Source: VAZQ01 sp963835165
GTDB lineage: Bacteria > Pseudomonadota > Alphaproteobacteria > Rhizobiales > Xanthobacteraceae
Direction of reading: 5' to 3'
DNA length: 64,000 bases
NCBI GenBank assembly: GCA_963835165.1
Contig: CAWIGD010000063.1
Coordinates: 124,001-188,000, forward strand
Of the stretch, positions 52,807 through 62,322 are shown one piece after another. A model generated the notes under the pieces. That model was not told the DNA's origin, made no database searches, and worked only from the letters and a program-made list of their open reading frames with translations. The translations under genes were made by a program, and so were the position numbers. Within the stretch, counting starts at the first letter, position 1; every line of letters starts with the position of its first letter.

Positions 52807-53799
52807 ATGCCACGGGTGATGGCCGCGATTGCGGTCGTATGTTTTTCGGTCGCTGCGAGCCTGACGGCGCTCGGCGGGAGCGCCCGCGCCGATGAGCCGT
52901 ACCCTTCGAAACCCATTCGCCTGATCCTGCCGCAACCTGCAGGCGGGGCGGTCGACCTGATCGCACGCAGCCTCGCGGATCGCCTGAGCGAATCCACGCG
53001 GCAGCCGGTGATCGTCGAGAATCAGCCCGGCGCCAATGGCGGACTGGCCGCAGGACAGGTCATGCGATCGACCCCGGACGGCTACACACTGTTCATGGCC
53101 GTCGACACCAATCTCGTGGTCAACCCAAGCCTTTATCCCAACCTCACCTACGATCCGTTCCGCGACTTCATCCCGATCAGCATCATCGCCAAGGTCTATC
53201 TGGTGCTGGTCGCGAGCTCAAAGATCGAAGCCAACAGCGTGCGAGAACTGCTGGCGTTTGCCAGGGCCAATCCCGGCAAGCTCAACTACGCCTCGATCGG
53301 CCTCGGAACGCAGGCGCATCTCGGCATGGAATTATTCAAGATGATGACCAAGACCGACATCACCCAGGTTTCCTACCGGGGAACCGCACCGGCGATGACC
53401 GACATCGCAGCGGGTGTCGTCGACGTCATGTTCACGGGCCCGCCTTCGGCCATGGCGCTCGCGACCGGCGGGAAAGTAAAGATGCTCGCGGTTGCATCGC
53501 CCGAGCGCTCGAGCCTGATGCCGCAGCTTCCGACCGTGCAGGAAGCGGGCGTACCGGGATACGAACTGGGCGGGTGGTTCGGGCTCCTGGCGCCGGCCAA
53601 GACGCCACAGAGTGTCGTTGACCGGCTTACAGGCGAAGTCAGGAAGGCGGTTGCCGATCCCAAATTGAAGGAGCGCCTCACCGAGCAGGGCCTGGATGTT
53701 TTCGGCAGTTCCTCCGAGGAGATGCTCGCCGTGATGCGAGCAGATACCAAGAAATGGGGCGAGGTCATCGCGGCGACCGGCGCCAAAATTCCGCAATGA
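52807..53799 (+). CDS. Bug/TctC-type periplasmic binding protein (10)
   Basis: A 330-residue receptor: signal peptide (AAIAVVCFSVAASLTALGGSARA), YPSKPIRLILPQPAGGAVDLIARSLAD, VIVENQPGANGGLAAG, STPDGYTLFMAV, LTYDPFRDFIPISII, YASIGLGTQAHLGMELFKMMTK and VSYRGTAPAMTDIAAG. The start follows GGGAGGACGAGC. It lies between a flavin monooxygenase and an Asp/Glu-racemase-superfamily enzyme in one transcription unit. Confidence 0.94.
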   Translation: MPRVMAAIAVVCFSVAASLTALGGSARADEPYPSKPIRLILPQPAGGAVDLIARSLADRLSESTRQPVIVENQPGANGGLAAGQVMRSTPDGYTLFMAVDTNLVVNPSLYPNLTYDPFRDFIPISIIAKVYLVLVASSKIEANSVRELLAFARANPGKLNYASIGLGTQAHLGMELFKMMTKTDITQVSYRGTAPAMTDIAAGVVDVMFTGPPSAMALATGGKVKMLAVASPERSSLMPQLPTVQEAGVPGYELGGWFGLLAPAKTPQSVVDRLTGEVRKAVADPKLKERLTEQGLDVFGSSSEEMLAVMRADTKKWGEVIAATGAKIPQ

Positions 53800-53835
53800 T
53801 CCCGATCACTTCTCGTACGTACCAGGAGCACATGC

Positions 53836-54573
53836 ATGGCTGAAGGCATCACCGGATGGCGCCTGCACGTCGGGGTGATCTTTCCGACCCCTGTCCCTCC
53901 GCGCGCCGTGCTCGAGTTTTACGAAGCGGTGCCGGAAGGCGTCGACATGACCACCGTCTCGCTCACGATCCAGCAGCTTTCCGACAACGACATGGACGAG
54001 GCGATCAAGGGAATGGAGCGCGCGGCCAAGCAGTTGGCGAACTTCGACGTCGACGTGATCTATCAATCCGGTGTCCCCCCGGTCGTGCGCCGCGGGTTGG
54101 GATTCGGCGACGAACTCGCCGATCGTTTGTCGCAGGCGTCCGGCCTGCCGGCGATCACCGACATGTCGAGCGTGATCGACGCCATGCGCACGGCGAACCT
54201 CAAGACGCTCGCCATGGCGACGCCGTTCGAGCAATTCATCAATGACCGGCTGGTCCAGTATCTTGCGGCGGAGAAGATCGAGATCACCAACAACACTGCG
54301 CTCGGCATCAAGCGCAACGTGGAAATACGCCGGCTGCCGATCCCCGTCGAGTACACGGTGGCGCGCAGGACTTATCTCGAATCCGCCAAGAAGCCCGACG
54401 GCATCTACATTCCCTGCGGCGGCTGGGGCAGCATCCGCAATATCGAGCTGCTCGAAACGGATCTCGACACGACCGTGGTCACCTGGATGAACGCCATGAT
54501 CTGGAGCTCCATGCGGCGCGGCAAGGTCGCCGGCGCCATACACGGTTTCGGCAAATTGCTGGCGTCGCTCTGA
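53836..54573 (+). CDS. Asp/Glu racemase superfamily: maleate isomerase / arylmalonate decarboxylase-like
   Basis: A 245-residue enzyme. The N-terminal half has VGVIFPTPVPPRAVLEFYEAVPEGVDMTTVSL and DVDVIYQSGVPPVVRRGLG; the C-terminal half has DGIYIPCGGWGSIRNIELLE. Maleate isomerases carry two catalytic cysteines; here only Cys194 (PCGGW) is present and the first position reads Ser78-Gly (YQSGVPP). Arylmalonate decarboxylases also use only the second cysteine, so decarboxylase-type chemistry is possible. The ATG follows CAGGAGCACATGC. It is probably co-transcribed with Bug receptor 10 and the asparaginase-like gene. Confidence 0.85.
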   Translation: MAEGITGWRLHVGVIFPTPVPPRAVLEFYEAVPEGVDMTTVSLTIQQLSDNDMDEAIKGMERAAKQLANFDVDVIYQSGVPPVVRRGLGFGDELADRLSQASGLPAITDMSSVIDAMRTANLKTLAMATPFEQFINDRLVQYLAAEKIEITNNTALGIKRNVEIRRLPIPVEYTVARRTYLESAKKPDGIYIPCGGWGSIRNIELLETDLDTTVVTWMNAMIWSSMRRGKVAGAIHGFGKLLASL

Positions 54574-54630
54574 GGCGCCGGAGACAATTTTGCCCGCAAT
54601 GGTTCGGAAATGACGGGCATGGAGGGACGG

Positions 54631-55698
54631 ATGAGGAGCCTTTTTGCGATGATTCTGGCGATGATGGTTGCGTTTCCGGCGGTATCCTCGGCCCAGCAGG
54701 ATCAGGCGACGTTACGGCGCGTGCATGTCATGACCGGCGCCGGGACCTTGCCGCGCAATCCGGCCAACCGGCTCGAATATCTCCGCTACGCCACCACCGG
54801 CGAGCCGAGATTGACCGGCGTGCAGCTGATCGAGCGGATACCCGAAGTCCAAAAGTTTGCGCGCGTGAGCGTCGAATCCGACGAGTTCATCCCCTATGAC
54901 CAGCCGCAGGAGCTCAAAGCGCTGAGCCAGCGCATGAGCGCCCGGCTGGCGGATCCCGACATTGCCGGCATCGTTTTCACCCACGGCACCAATACGATCG
55001 AGGAGACCGCCTATTTCATGAATCTGACCGTCAGGAGTGACAAGCCGGTGGTGATCGTGGGTGCCCAGCGCCCGTTCAGCACGCTCAGCTCGGACGGACC
55101 GCTCAACCTGCTCAACGCCATCAGGGTCGCCGCCGACCCGGTCTCGCGCGGCAAGGGAACGTTGGTGGTGCTCAACGATGAAATCAACGCGGCGCGCGAC
55201 GTGACCAAGACCAACACGTATCGCCTGGAGACGTTTCAGTCGCGCGAGCTGGGGATCCTGGGCTACGCCGACCCGGACAAGATCATGTTCTATCGCGCGC
55301 CCACCCGCAAGCATACCACGCAGTCGCAATTCGACCTGACGCAGACGGGGGAGCTACCGAAGGTCAGCATCCTCTACGGCTACGCCGGCGATGACGGCGA
55401 TCTGGCGAAGGCCGCGGTCGCCGCCGGCGCCAAGGGTCTCGTCATTGCCGGCACCGGCGCCGGTCACACCCAGAACGCGAGGAAGGTTCTCAAGGAGCTC
55501 TTTGATGCCACCGGCGTTGTCGTCGTGCGCAGCGCCAGGGTCGGCGCCGGCCGGGTGGTCCGCGACGACAACTGGCAGGAGCCGGGCTTTGTCGCCGCCG
55601 ACAACCTGAGCCCGCAGAAAGCGCGCATCCTTCTGCAATTGGCTTTGACCAGGACGACCAAGCCCGACGAGATCCAGCAGATGTTCGACGAGTATTGA
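54631..55698 (+). CDS. Exported L-asparaginase-family protein with altered active site
   Basis: A 355-residue type II asparaginase homologue with a signal peptide (LFAMILAMMVAFPAVSSAQ). The second catalytic block is GIVFTHGTNTIEETAYFMNLTV and the Lys block is INAARDVTKTNTYRLETF. In E. coli AnsB the second block is THGTDT with essential Asp90; here Asn121 stands at that place. The first block reads MTGAGTLP instead of TGGTIA. The Thr nucleophile and Lys remain, but normal asparaginase activity is doubtful. ATG 54631 follows GGAGGGACGG and is preferred over 54610. It ends the plus-strand run that begins with the Liv genes. Confidence 0.86.
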   Translation: MRSLFAMILAMMVAFPAVSSAQQDQATLRRVHVMTGAGTLPRNPANRLEYLRYATTGEPRLTGVQLIERIPEVQKFARVSVESDEFIPYDQPQELKALSQRMSARLADPDIAGIVFTHGTNTIEETAYFMNLTVRSDKPVVIVGAQRPFSTLSSDGPLNLLNAIRVAADPVSRGKGTLVVLNDEINAARDVTKTNTYRLETFQSRELGILGYADPDKIMFYRAPTRKHTTQSQFDLTQTGELPKVSILYGYAGDDGDLAKAAVAAGAKGLVIAGTGAGHTQNARKVLKELFDATGVVVVRSARVGAGRVVRDDNWQEPGFVAADNLSPQKARILLQLALTRTTKPDEIQQMFDEY

Positions 55699-55766
55699 GG
55701 TCGGCACCCGCTCTTGCCGCGCTTTCGAAGCGCGAAGATCAACGCGACGTGTCGAGCGCCGCGCCG

Positions 55767-56838
55767 CTACCCGCTCCCACCGGCCTTGGAAGGCGGTTGC
55801 ACGCCGAGCGCGTCGGCAGCGGCGAGCAGCCGCGACCACGTGCCTTGCGGCAGGGGAATGCCGTCACGCATGCGTTCCTTCAGGATGCTGTCGCCGCGTT
55901 CACCGGGAAGATAGATGCGCTCGACGCTGTCATCGGGCGGCAGCGCCCGTATCTGATCTCCCAAGCCGATCCGCTTCGGCCAGAATGCGCTCGACGTCGC
56001 CGAATGCGGCGAGGTCGACCGCCATTGCGACGCCATTGAGAAAAGGCGCATCCAACGCACCGCCCGCCGCAAGGGCAGGCGCGATGATCGGGTTGCCCAC
56101 GGTGAGACTGCAAAGACACTCGATCATGAAGGAGAGACCCGAGCCTTTCGGCCCACCCAAAGGCAGGAGGGTCGTTACCTTCCTGGGGTCGGGGGTGTCG
56201 CGTCCCTGGGCGTCCATTCCCCAGCCCAGCGGGATGTCGCGGCCGGCGTCGCGGGCACTCATTATTTTCCCCATTGCGACATTCGAGGTCGACATGTCGA
56301 GCAGGAGGGGCGGCCTGCGCTTGGCCGGAAAGGCGATCGCGAGCGGATTGCTCGACACGCCCGATACCTTGGCGCCGTGGTACGCCATCATCGGACCGGA
56401 AGCCGACATGACGATGCCCGCCATTCCAGCGTTCGCGGCCTGCAGAGCGAAGTAGCCGATGGCCCCGGCATGGGTGATGTTGCGCGCGGCGCACCAGCCG
56501 AAGTGAACCTCACGGGCACGGGCGATGGCCTCGTCCATCGCCCGCGACATCGCGACCGCTCCCGGCGCGCGATCCGCGTCCAATACCGCGATGGCGCCGG
56601 CACGCGTCTCCACACGCATCTTCGGGGCAGGGTTGATGAGCTTCTTCTTCAGCCGATCGATGTAGCTCGGTATCCGCAACACGCCGTGCGAATCCACGCC
56701 GCGCAGGTTCGCCCATACAAGCGACTTCGCCCATTCGTCCGCCATCGGGCCCGCGACGCCCAATGCCTGAAACAACGCACTCGCAAAGCCTTGGAGATCG
56801 GAACTCGGAATGACGTGCAATTCGCTCTTCGGTGGCAT
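55767..56838 (-). pseudogene. Malate/L-lactate dehydrogenase family gene, broken by a +1 frameshift
   Basis: The product belongs to the type II malate/lactate dehydrogenase family, which binds NAD(P) with a non-Rossmann fold. The first frame contains GVDSHGVLRIPSYIDRLKKKLI, VHFGWCAARNITHAGAIGYFALQAA, PLAIAFPAKRRPPLLLDMSTSNVAMGKI and GGPKGSGLSFMIECL. It then breaks after LAEADRLG. The normal C-terminus (DQIRALPPDDSVERIYLPGERG...GIPLPQGTWSRLL) is read in a neighbouring frame and ends at 55767. Removing one base at about 55959 restores a protein of about 356 residues. It is convergent with the asparaginase-like gene. Confidence 0.87.
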
Positions 56839-57086
56839 GCGTTCGCTCTGTTGATTTGAGTGGCGGCTTCCGCTGTAGCCCGGATGGACGGCGAGCGAAA
56901 TCCGCGGGCGACGACAGACGCGGCGAACTTGTCTTTTCGTTCGTTATCTGTTCTCGTTCAGGATTGAGTTGGGGGAGCCGCGGGCATGAACCCACGCACA
57001 TGCGCGATCTTCGCTGCGCGATCGGAGCGGATCGACCAAGAGGCACGCGCGCCCGATGCGCCGTCTCAACCCGCTTGCCCGCCCCG

Positions 57087-59145
57087 ATGACCGGCGCCCA
57101 CCTCGCGCATCTCAATCCAGAGCAACGCCGCGCCGTCGAATTCGGCGGCACGGACTTCACCGCGGCGTCTCCGCTCCTGATCATTGCCGGCGCGGGTTCC
57201 GGCAAGACCAATACGCTGGCGCACCGGGTGGCACACCTCGTCGTCAACGGGGTCGACTCGCGGCGCATCATGCTGCTGACCTTCTCGCGTCGCGCCGCGG
57301 ACGAGATGACGCGGCGCGTCGAGCGCATCACGGCCCATGTCCTGCGCGGCAGCGCGGGGCTCGCGCACGCTCTGACCTGGTCAGGCACCTTTCATGCCAT
57401 CGGCGCGCGGCTGCTGCGCGAATATGCACCGCAAATCGGGCTCGACCGATCGTTCACGATTCATGACCGCGAGGATTCGGCCGATCTGCTCAATCTGATC
57501 AGGCACGATCTCGACCTCTCGAAGATGGAAAAGCGCTTCCCCACGAAGGGCACCTGCCTTGCCATCTATTCGCGCGCGGTGAATGCGGAAATTCCGCTGG
57601 GTGACGTGCTCGGTTCCGTCTTTCCCTGGTGTGCGACGTGGGAAGCGCAATTGCGACGGCTGTTCTCGGCCTATGTCGAAGCGAAGCAGCGCCAGCATGT
57701 GCTCGATTACGACGACCTGCTGCTCTATTGGGCGCAGATGATGGCGGTACCGTCCATCGCCGACGATGTGGCGGGTCGCTTCGACCACGTGCTGGTGGAC
57801 GAATATCAGGACACCAACCGGCTGCAGGCTTCGATCCTCCTGGCGCTGAAACCCAATGGCAATGGGCTGACGGTCGTGGGCGACGATGCCCAGTCCATCT
57901 ACTCGTTCCGGGCGGCCACGGTCCGCAACATCCTCGATTTTCCCGGTCACTTCACGCCGCGCGCCGAGGTCGTCACCCTCGACCGCAACTACCGATCGAC
58001 GCAGCCGATCCTCGCGGCCGCGAATGCGGTCATCGAACAGGCGGAGGAGCGCTTCACCAAAAGCCTGTGGTCGGACCGGGTCTCCGGCGAGCGACCGCGA
58101 CTGGTGAACGTGCGCGATGAAGTCGATCAGGCCCGCTATGTCGCCGAGAAAAGTCCTGGAGCAGCGCGAAGCCGGCGTCGCGCTCAAGGCACAAGCGGTG
58201 TTGTTTCGGGCCACGCACCACAGCGGACCGCTCGAAATCGAGCTCACGCGTCGCAATATCCCGTTCGTCAAATTCGGCGGTCTCAAATTCCTCGAAGCGT
58301 CGCATGTCAAGGATGTCCTGGCATTTCTGCGCTGGGCGGAAAACCCGCGCGATCGCAGCGCGGGCTTTCGCGTCGTCCAACTCCTGCCCGGCGTTGGTCC
58401 GGCGACGGCGGCGCGACTTCTCGATCTCGTCATGAATGCCGCCGATCCGCTGCAGGCCGTCGCCGCCTTCGTTGCCCCGCCCGCCTCCGCCGCGCACTGG
58501 CCGGCCTTCTCGCAAGCGGTCGCCCTCGTGCACGGGAGAACGGCCGGATGGCCGGCCGAACTGGACCTCGTTTGCGGCTGGTACACGCCGCATCTGGAAC
58601 GCATCCATGACGACGCCGCCATGCGCCAGGCGGACCTGCTGCAGCTTGCCCAGATCGCATCCACCTATCCCACGCGGGAACGCTTCTTGACCGAACTCAC
58701 ACTCGATCCGCCCGACGCCACCAGCGGCGAAGCCGGGACGCCGCTGCTCGACGAGGACTATCTGGTGCTTTCGACCATTCACTCCGCCAAGGGCCAGGAA
58801 TGGAAATCGGTCCTGGTGCTCAACGTGATCGATGGCTGCATACCGTCGGACCTGGGCACCGGCAGCAGGGCGGAGATCGAGGAGGAGCGGCGCCTGCTCT
58901 ACGTTGCGATGACCCGCGCGAAGGATCATCTCCACCTGGTCATGCCGCAACGCTTCTTCGCACACCAGCAAAAGAGCAACGGCGACCGCCACATGTATGC
59001 CGCGCGGACGCGCTTCATCACGGGTGCCATGCTCGACCGCTTCGAGAGTTGTGCCTGGCCGAGCGCCGGCGCCGGGACGGCCGGCAACAGGTCGACAGGC
59101 GAGCCCGTCGACATCGCCATGCGCCTGCGCCGCATGTGGGGTTGA
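57087..59145 (+). pseudogene. UvrD/Rep-type DNA helicase, broken by a +1 frameshift
   Basis: A superfamily 1A helicase of about 685 residues. The first frame has motif I AGAGSGKTNTLAHR, the MLLTFSRRAADEMTRR block, motif II LVDEYQDTN and motif III GDDAQSIYSFRAA. The second frame has FRATHHSGPLEIELTRRNIPFVKFGGLKFLEASHVKDVLAF, motif V TIHSAKGQEW and motif VI VAMTRAKDHLHL. The frames join if one A is removed from the A4 run at 58149-58152 (VAEK-VLEQREAG). All helicase motifs are intact, so the break is likely an artefact. The ATG at 57087 lacks a clear ribosome binding site. It unwinds DNA in repair or replication restart, and no partner genes are adjacent. Confidence 0.88.
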
Positions 59146-59364
59146 GCACGAGATCAGGCGGTCTCGAATCGGTCCTTGGCCAGGGTCGCTGCCCCCGGAC
59201 TTTGCGGACATTCTCATCCAATCTTCGGATGGCGCTTCTGATGCCTCGGCCCCGACGCCTTGTGGAATGTCGGCTTGTCTAACGGCAGGAGGAACGGCAC
59301 TATTGCCGCCGGTGCGCGCGAGCGCCTCCAATCAAGAACCTGAATCCGGAAGGGGAGCGAACAC

Positions 59365-60396
59365 ATGTCCGAAAAGAGAAATCTGGCGGTGGCGGGCCTG
59401 ATTGCTGGCGTTCTCGCCTGCGCCGGCCCAGCCCCGGCGCAAGAGATCAAGCTCACGCTCGCCGACCAGAATTCCCCGACAGCATGGGGTCCCTCGCATG
59501 CGCTGCAGCCCTGGGTGAAGCAGGTCGAAGAGGCGACCAAAGGTCGCGTGAAGATCGAGGTCTACCCATCCCAGACCCTGATCAAGGGCGTGGATATGTG
59601 GAAGGGCATCCGCAGCGGCATCGCCGATATCGGCTGGTGCGTGCAAGGCTATTGGCCGGAGCAGACGCCGCTGTCGGACGTCATGTCGCTGCCGTTCCTG
59701 CCGATCAGTTCGGCCGAGAAGGGAAGCGAAGCGCTGTGGAAGATGTATGAGAAATTCCCCTCGGTGCAGAAAGAATTCAATGAGATCCAGCCTCTCGTCC
59801 TGTACACGAGCTCGCCCAATCTGCTGGTTTCCAAGAAACAGGTGAGGACGCTCGAGGATTTCAAGGGCTTGAAAGTCCGCGTCCTGGGTGGGCCTCCCAC
59901 TGAAATGGCCAAGGCGCTCGGGGCCGTGCCGACGTTGATTCCGATGCCCGACGTCTATCAGTCCCTGGACAAGGGCGTGGTCGACGGCGCCGCCGCGCCC
60001 TGGGAGGCCGTGCAAGGATTCCGGCTCTATGAGGTGGCGAGGAACTACACCATCGCTCCTTTCTACGTGGCCTATTTCTCGGTATGCGCCAACAAGCAGA
60101 AATGGCAGTCCCTGCCCAAGGACATCCGCGACGCGATCATGAGCGTGAGCGGTCTCCCGGGCGCAAAATTTTGGGGCAAGAACTTCTTCGATACCGCGGA
60201 AGAAGGCGTGATCGAGCGGGCGAAAGCCGGAAACTACGAGCTCAACCGCTACCAGGTCCCGCCCGACCAGCTCGCGCGCTGGACCAAGCTCGCCGGCGAG
60301 CCGATCTGGGACGAGTGGGTCAAGAAGATGGAGGGCAAGGGCCACAAGGACGCCCGCGACATCCTCAACACCGTGCTCGATTCGCTCAAGAACTAG
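59365..60396 (+). CDS. TRAP transporter substrate-binding protein, DctP-like
   Basis: A 343-residue TRAP receptor: signal peptide (LAVAGLIAGVLACAGPAPAQ), IKLTLADQNSPTAWGPSHALQPWVKQVEEATKGRVKIEVYPSQTL, GIADIGWCVQGYWPEQTPLSDVMSLPFLP, and the carboxylate-binding Arg block LKVRVLGGPPTEMAKALGAVPTLIPMPDVYQSLDKGVVDG. It captures an organic acid in the periplasm for the two membrane subunits encoded next. The position upstream of homogentisate catabolism suggests an aromatic or hydroxy acid ligand. Confidence 0.94.
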   Translation: MSEKRNLAVAGLIAGVLACAGPAPAQEIKLTLADQNSPTAWGPSHALQPWVKQVEEATKGRVKIEVYPSQTLIKGVDMWKGIRSGIADIGWCVQGYWPEQTPLSDVMSLPFLPISSAEKGSEALWKMYEKFPSVQKEFNEIQPLVLYTSSPNLLVSKKQVRTLEDFKGLKVRVLGGPPTEMAKALGAVPTLIPMPDVYQSLDKGVVDGAAAPWEAVQGFRLYEVARNYTIAPFYVAYFSVCANKQKWQSLPKDIRDAIMSVSGLPGAKFWGKNFFDTAEEGVIERAKAGNYELNRYQVPPDQLARWTKLAGEPIWDEWVKKMEGKGHKDARDILNTVLDSLKN

Positions 60397-60434
60397 TGCG
60401 CATCGGTGCGCACTGAAGATCGCGCGACGAAACG

Positions 60435-60959
60435 GTGACCGTCCTGCAATCCGTCGACAAGTGGTTGTGGCGCTGCGAGCTCGTGCTGGTCTATGCCAGC
60501 GCGCTCGCGGCCGTCGTGATGATGTGCCTCACATCCGCGGATGCGCTCAGCCGCTACCTTCTCAACCGCCCCATCATGGGGGCCTATGAGATCACCGAGA
60601 AATACCTGATGGTGGCGACCATCTTCCTGGGCCTGTCCTATGCCTATCGCGGGGGCGTGTTCATCCGCGTGACCTTCCTGGTCGACCGCCTGCCCGCGCG
60701 GATGAAACTGCTGGCGCAATATTTCGCGCATCTGGTGTCGCTACTGTTTTGTCTGATCATCCTCGTGGCAACAACTCAGCAGGCGGTGCGCGGATTGAGC
60801 GACGACACCACGCTGAGCGCGTTGCCGCTGCTGGTCGGTCCCGCCTACTGCCTCGTTCCCTTGGGCTTTCTCTCGCTCACAGTGATCATGCTCATCGATC
60901 TCGTGCGCATTCGCAGCGGTCGGTCCTATCTGTTCAGGGAAGAAGCACCTCCCGCATAG
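60435..60959 (+). CDS. TRAP transporter small membrane subunit, DctQ-like
   Basis: A 174-residue protein with four hydrophobic segments, the standard DctQ topology. LSRYLLNRPIMGAYEITEKYLMVATIFLGLSYAYRGGVFIRVTFLVDRLP is the conserved core. It starts with GTG and lies 38 bp after the receptor gene. It pairs with the large subunit to form the sodium-coupled carrier. Confidence 0.92.
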   Translation: MTVLQSVDKWLWRCELVLVYASALAAVVMMCLTSADALSRYLLNRPIMGAYEITEKYLMVATIFLGLSYAYRGGVFIRVTFLVDRLPARMKLLAQYFAHLVSLLFCLIILVATTQQAVRGLSDDTTLSALPLLVGPAYCLVPLGFLSLTVIMLIDLVRIRSGRSYLFREEAPPA

Positions 60960-60993
60960 CCATGCACGCCGTGCGCGGCTGCTGAAAGACGAC

Positions 60994-62280
60994 ATGGTCG
61001 CGATTCCGCTTTTGGTGCTGGTTCTTGCGCTCGTTCTCGGCGTACCGATCGCCGTCGCGCTCGCGGGAGCCGGCATGCTGGGCATCTACGTCGTCACCGG
61101 CGATTTCGGCAAGGTGATGGGGATTGTCAGCCTGGCGCCGTTCAGCACGGTGGCGGATTACGCGCTGACTACGATCCCCATGTTCATCCTGATGGCATTT
61201 TTTTCCGCCTCGAGCGGACTCGCGCGCGACCTTTACACCGCTGCCAGCAACTGGTGCTCGCACATCAAGGGCGGGCTTGCGATTGCCACCGTCTTCGCCT
61301 GCGGCATCTTCGGCGCCATGTCCGGCGCGAGCACGGCCGCAGCGTCGGTGATGTCCAAGATCGCCATGCCGGAAATGCGCCGCCATGGCTATTCCGACGA
61401 ACTCGCCGCCGGCGCGATCGGCATCGGAGCGACGCTCGATATCCTGATTCCGCCCAGCATCGCCATGGTGATCTACGGCGTCGCGACCCAGACCTCCATC
61501 GGCAAGCTCCTGATCGCCGGCATCATCCCGGGACTCATTGCCGGCGTCCTGCTCGCGGTCATGGTCTATCTCTGGGTGGTTATCAGTCCAAAGCACGCGC
61601 CCACGACCTATCGCGTCGCCCGGCAGGAGCGCTGGGCCAGCCTCGTGCGTATCTGGCCGAGCCTGCTGCTCATCTTTCTGGTGCTGGTACTGCTTTATAC
61701 CGGGATCGCGACCCCGACGGAGGTTGGGGCGCTGGGAGCCCTGCTCGCGGGCATCATCGGCGCGGTGTTCGGCCGGCTCACCTTGGCTGACGCGCTGGAT
61801 GCGGTGAAATCCACCATTCGCACCTCGGCGATGATTTTTCTCATTCTCATCGGCGCGACGATCTTCGGCTACTACATGGCATTGAGCCGCATCCCTCAGG
61901 ACATGGTCAACGCCGTGACCGCGATGGATCTCAATCGCTGGGTGGTCATCATCGGCATCGTCGTCGCCTATTTCATCATCAGCATGTTCATGGACGAAAT
62001 CCCCCTGCTGCTGCTCACGCTGCAGCTCACATTTCCGCTGATAACCTCGCTCGGCTTCGATCCGATCTGGTTCGGCGTGATGTCGATGATGATGGTGGCC
62101 ATGGGCCTGGTCTTCCCACCGGTCGGCCTCATCGCGTTCATCGTCAGCGCGACGGCGGGTGTCGACCTGATGAAGGTCTACAAGGGCACCAGCATTCTCA
62201 TGATATCGATGGTGATCACCACCGTTTTGCTGATGATCTTTCCGCAGATAGCGCTCTGGCTGCCGGCGACGATGCGCTAG
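60994..62280 (+). CDS. TRAP transporter large membrane subunit, DctM-like
   Basis: A 428-residue membrane protein with 11 or 12 hydrophobic segments: LVLGVPIAVALAGAGMLGIY, TTIPMFILMAFFSASSGLA, ACGIFGAMSGASTAAASVMSKIAMPEMRRHGYSDELAAGAIGIGATLDILIPPSIAMVIYGVATQTSIGKLLIAGIIPG and GLVFPPVGLIAFIVSATAGVDLMKVYKG are DctM hallmarks. It forms the transport channel for the ligand caught by the DctP-like receptor. It ends 42 bp before the homogentisate dioxygenase start, so the whole unit could be one transcript. Confidence 0.94.
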   Translation: MVAIPLLVLVLALVLGVPIAVALAGAGMLGIYVVTGDFGKVMGIVSLAPFSTVADYALTTIPMFILMAFFSASSGLARDLYTAASNWCSHIKGGLAIATVFACGIFGAMSGASTAAASVMSKIAMPEMRRHGYSDELAAGAIGIGATLDILIPPSIAMVIYGVATQTSIGKLLIAGIIPGLIAGVLLAVMVYLWVVISPKHAPTTYRVARQERWASLVRIWPSLLLIFLVLVLLYTGIATPTEVGALGALLAGIIGAVFGRLTLADALDAVKSTIRTSAMIFLILIGATIFGYYMALSRIPQDMVNAVTAMDLNRWVVIIGIVVAYFIISMFMDEIPLLLLTLQLTFPLITSLGFDPIWFGVMSMMMVAMGLVFPPVGLIAFIVSATAGVDLMKVYKGTSILMISMVITTVLLMIFPQIALWLPATMR

Positions 62281-62322
62281 ATTGGCGACCGGGATGCGCC
62301 CAGGAGTACATGGAGGGTCGCC

